DNA of 45,422 nucleotides from Anaerolineales bacterium (GTDB lineage Bacteria; Chloroflexota; Anaerolineae; Anaerolineales; Villigracilaceae): contig JAFGKO010000312.1 of assembly GCA_016928525.1 (NCBI GenBank), forward strand, positions 1-45,422. The letters run 5' to 3'. The translations under genes were made by a program, and so were the position numbers. The notes under the pieces are model-generated. The model was not told the DNA's origin. It saw only the letters and a list, made by a program, of their open reading frames with translations, and did no database searches. Within the stretch, counting starts at the first letter, position 1; every line of letters begins with the position of its first letter. Positions 43,814-45,422 of the stretch are shown here, in pieces.

Positions 43814-44286
43814 ACCCAAACCACTTTCCCATCGGTCATCTTTTGTAGCTCGTCCGGTGTCAACTCGAACACCGCATTCGGCGTTCCGGCGGCAGCCCAG
43901 ATGACATTGTATTGCATCAGGTCTTCGTCCAGATAGGTTTCCATTGGCCTGACATGCGCTATAGGCGGGACGCCGCCGATGGCGTACCCGGTCACCTCAC
44001 GGACGAAATTCGCATCGGCGCGCTCGATCTTTTCCCCGGCGTAGGCTTTGATGCGTTTCTCGTCCACGCGGTTGGCGCCGCTGGTCAATACCAGGATGGG
44101 CTTGCCGCTGGTCTTGCCCTTGAAAACGAGTGATTTGACGATCTGCCCGAGCGTCACGCCGACGCGGTCTGCGGCTTCCTGCGCCGTGCGTGTGGACTGG
44201 GTGTGTTCGATGACGGTTAAGTCAAAGCCCAGATCGCGCAGTGTATCCTGGATTTTTTGAGCGGTGGGAGATAGTCTACTTTTCAT
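43807..44286 (-). CDS. ybaK: YbaK/EbsC-type aminoacyl-tRNA deacylase
   Basis: The 159-residue protein belongs to the YbaK/ProX family that hydrolyses mischarged tRNA such as Cys-tRNA(Pro). Seen: IVKSLVFKGKTSGKPILVLTSG with the catalytic-site Lys, ADANFVREVTGYAIGGVPPIAH with the GxxPP loop, and the family-typical C-terminus ELTPDELQKMTDGKVVWV. The last Trp and the TGA stop lie in the IS inverted repeat; without the insertion the frame would read VVWVK and stop. The enzyme is therefore changed by one residue only. Before the insertion its end lay only some 20 bases upstream of the eno -10 element. Confidence 0.9.
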   Translation of the reverse strand: MKSRLSPTAQKIQDTLRDLGFDLTVIEHTQSTRTAQEAADRVGVTLGQIVKSLVFKGKTSGKPILVLTSGANRVDEKRIKAYAGEKIERADANFVREVTGYAIGGVPPIAHVRPMETYLDEDLMQYNVIWAAAGTPNAVFELTPDELQKMTDGKVVWVW

Positions 44287-44352
44287 GCCTTTTATTTGAA
44301 GAACATGCCAATTTTCGCAAACAGCCAGGTAGCTAGAGAACTAAATACTTTT

Positions 44353-45327
44353 TCAGGAGGCCAAGGGTGTGATTTCTTCCACTGCACCAGCAAAAAAGCT
44401 GTCGCCATAGAAGTATAAGGCAAGAGAGTACAATGCAAAAGGGATTAGTTCAAAGAAAATCCTGTACTCATTAATTAATCCAAAGAGAAGAAGGAAACCA
44501 AGAAGGATAACCCCAATTACCTTAAAAGTACGAGCCGTTTTATTCAAAGAAGGTAGGAGCAAAAATGCCAGGAGGGTACCACTGTTGATTAACAATGGAA
44601 TGAAATTTAAAGACACCAGCTTACTGAAATTATATAGCAAATAACTACCTTCCAGATTATCTTTTGTAAAGCTGTATTCCATTGTAAAAAACGGGAGCGG
44701 AACCTGAACATACAAGTCTATTGCTATTTTTGTACTCACGCAAATGATTAGGGACAGAAGGAAGAAGAATGTTTTGCGTTTCCAGGGGAGTTCAGAAAAT
44801 AAGAATCCTAAGGGCAGAAGGATTATTGTTTCTTTGAGCCCCATTCCGAAGGGGAGCAATAAAAGTATCAACCAATAATGTTTCCTCGCGTACAAAATGG
44901 TAAATGCCGTGAAAACAAAAACACTTGGCAAATCCCAAGGAAATACGCGTTGGAGATTTGGTGTATAAGCAAATAGAATTGCTGCAAATGTTCCAAATAA
45001 ATAAAAAATGGATTTTTGTTTTGCCGCAAGAACATAAAGCATACCGATCAGAAAAAACCACGATGCAGACCATATTGCAATGGTGTGTCGAAGGTTCAAG
45101 TTTCCTAGCTGTGCAACCTTTGCGGCAAGAAAATTCGTAATAATCCTGGGCCTCCACGCAACTTTAAATTCCCTATAACTTTCAATGCCCTTAGAGAAAG
45201 CCTGAAAAGTTCTCCGATTATCTTCTACCATTGGGGCTAAAGATGAGGTTTGGTAAGCGATAGATGTACTCAATCCAAGCAAAATGCAAATCAAACCAAT
45301 GTAACTGACCAGTTTTTTTAAGTACAT
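44353..45327 (-). CDS. Polytopic membrane protein of unknown function, AT-rich
   Basis: A 324-residue protein with about eight to nine hydrophobic helices, a short Lys-rich N-terminus (MYLKKLVSYIGLICILLGLS) and charged loops such as YREFKVAWRPR and WKRKTFFF. The layout recalls bacterial glycosyltransferase-family or DUF2029-like mannosyltransferase membrane proteins, but I see no decisive motif and leave it unnamed. It is AT-rich with A/T-ending codons, like the lipoprotein at 2427 and the TIR gene, which suggests acquisition. AAGGGA precedes the ATG. It lies between ybaK and a transposase remnant. Confidence 0.7.
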   Translation of the reverse strand: MYLKKLVSYIGLICILLGLSTSIAYQTSSLAPMVEDNRRTFQAFSKGIESYREFKVAWRPRIITNFLAAKVAQLGNLNLRHTIAIWSASWFFLIGMLYVLAAKQKSIFYLFGTFAAILFAYTPNLQRVFPWDLPSVFVFTAFTILYARKHYWLILLLLPFGMGLKETIILLPLGFLFSELPWKRKTFFFLLSLIICVSTKIAIDLYVQVPLPFFTMEYSFTKDNLEGSYLLYNFSKLVSLNFIPLLINSGTLLAFLLLPSLNKTARTFKVIGVILLGFLLLFGLINEYRIFFELIPFALYSLALYFYGDSFFAGAVEEITPLAS

Positions 45328-45349
45328 AAATTTCCCTTAGAACCTATCT

Positions 45350-45421
45350 CTAAACTTCGCATTTTCGCCAGCAGATGATGGCACAGGCAAAGAAAAGCAA
45401 GGACAAATAATTAGAGGCCTT
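45350..45421 (-). CDS. C-terminal end of a transposase (partial, cut by the window edge)
   Basis: The last 23 codons of a minus-strand frame read KASNYLSLLFFACAIICWRKC then EV and stop. Such NYLSLLFFACAIICW-like tails are typical of IS5-group transposases. The bases after the stop (AACCTATCTCTAAAC on the + strand) may be the element's end. Too short for a firm call. Confidence 0.4.
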   Translation of the reverse strand, partial: KASNYLSLLFFACAIICWRKCEV

Positions 45422-45422
45422 C

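Larger units (their letters stand above)
40926..43820. mobile_element. Tandem pair of IS4-like elements moved as one unit, with a 7-bp target duplication
   Basis: ACCCAAA occurs directly outside the left end of the first element (40926-40932) and directly outside the right end of the second (43814-43820). Between the two elements is only GCATTAT (42371-42377). The two inner flanks thus do not match the outer flanks, which indicates that both elements plus the heptamer inserted here in one event. Confidence 0.8.

Overview
The window (45,422 bases) reads as a chromosomal segment of an Anaerolineae-type Chloroflexota bacterium. This is an inference from gene content: LysW-carrier lysine genes, a tandem pair of ferredoxin-like-domain DAHP synthases, an AroK-AroB fusion, many dispersed palindromic repeats, and mixed GC content with AT-rich inserted genes. 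I see no tRNA, rRNA or CRISPR array.

Left part (1-5950, + strand): the end of lysY/argC, then lysZ, two separate purH-derived genes (AICAR transformylase first, IMP cyclohydrolase second) split by an AT-rich lipoprotein gene, then lysJ and lysK. Next (5925-15084, + strand) is a near-complete aromatic amino-acid operon: aroH, aroF1, aroF2, tyrA, aroA, aroE, aroC, aroK-aroB, aroQ. In front of it are a good sigma70-type promoter, a 27-codon leader peptide packed with Phe and Tyr codons, and an intrinsic terminator. This is the layout of a translational attenuator. The same operon is riddled with palindromic repeats, three of which lie in frame inside aroA, aroE and aroC.

Middle part: a four-gene set (PLPC-like protein, alpha/beta hydrolase, MFS transporter, metallo-beta-lactamase fold protein), a broken TIR gene, an AT-rich two-TIR-domain protein, and typA/bipA. 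On the minus strand from 31956 down to 22279 lies a tyrosine-catabolism cluster: hpd, a serine hydrolase, a fumarylacetoacetase-type gene, a TlpA-like redoxin whose CXXC motif is UXXC (in-frame TGA, probable selenocysteine), a degenerate GGDEF protein, a lipoprotein, hmgA, a second serine hydrolase, a flavin reductase and an SH3 lipoprotein.

Right part: two fluoride riboswitches, each with its own terminator, drive divergently placed operons that converge near 38,900. The first (32011, + strand) controls six genes: a degenerate inorganic-pyrophosphatase-like/PH-like protein, a zinc-ribbon HEAT protein, two tandem MutS-like ATPases, the fluoride channel CrcB, and a DUF190-CBS protein. The second (40869, - strand) controls an unknown helical protein coupled to enolase, a classic fluoride target, with a phosphoglycerate-mutase fragment beyond it. 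This fluoride regulon, with its pseudo-pyrophosphatase and MutS pair, is the best candidate for an undescribed system here. Directly upstream of the second riboswitch, two diverged IS4-like elements have inserted as one unit flanked by a 7-bp duplication, rewriting the stop codon of ybaK. The window ends with a polytopic membrane protein and the tail of another transposase.
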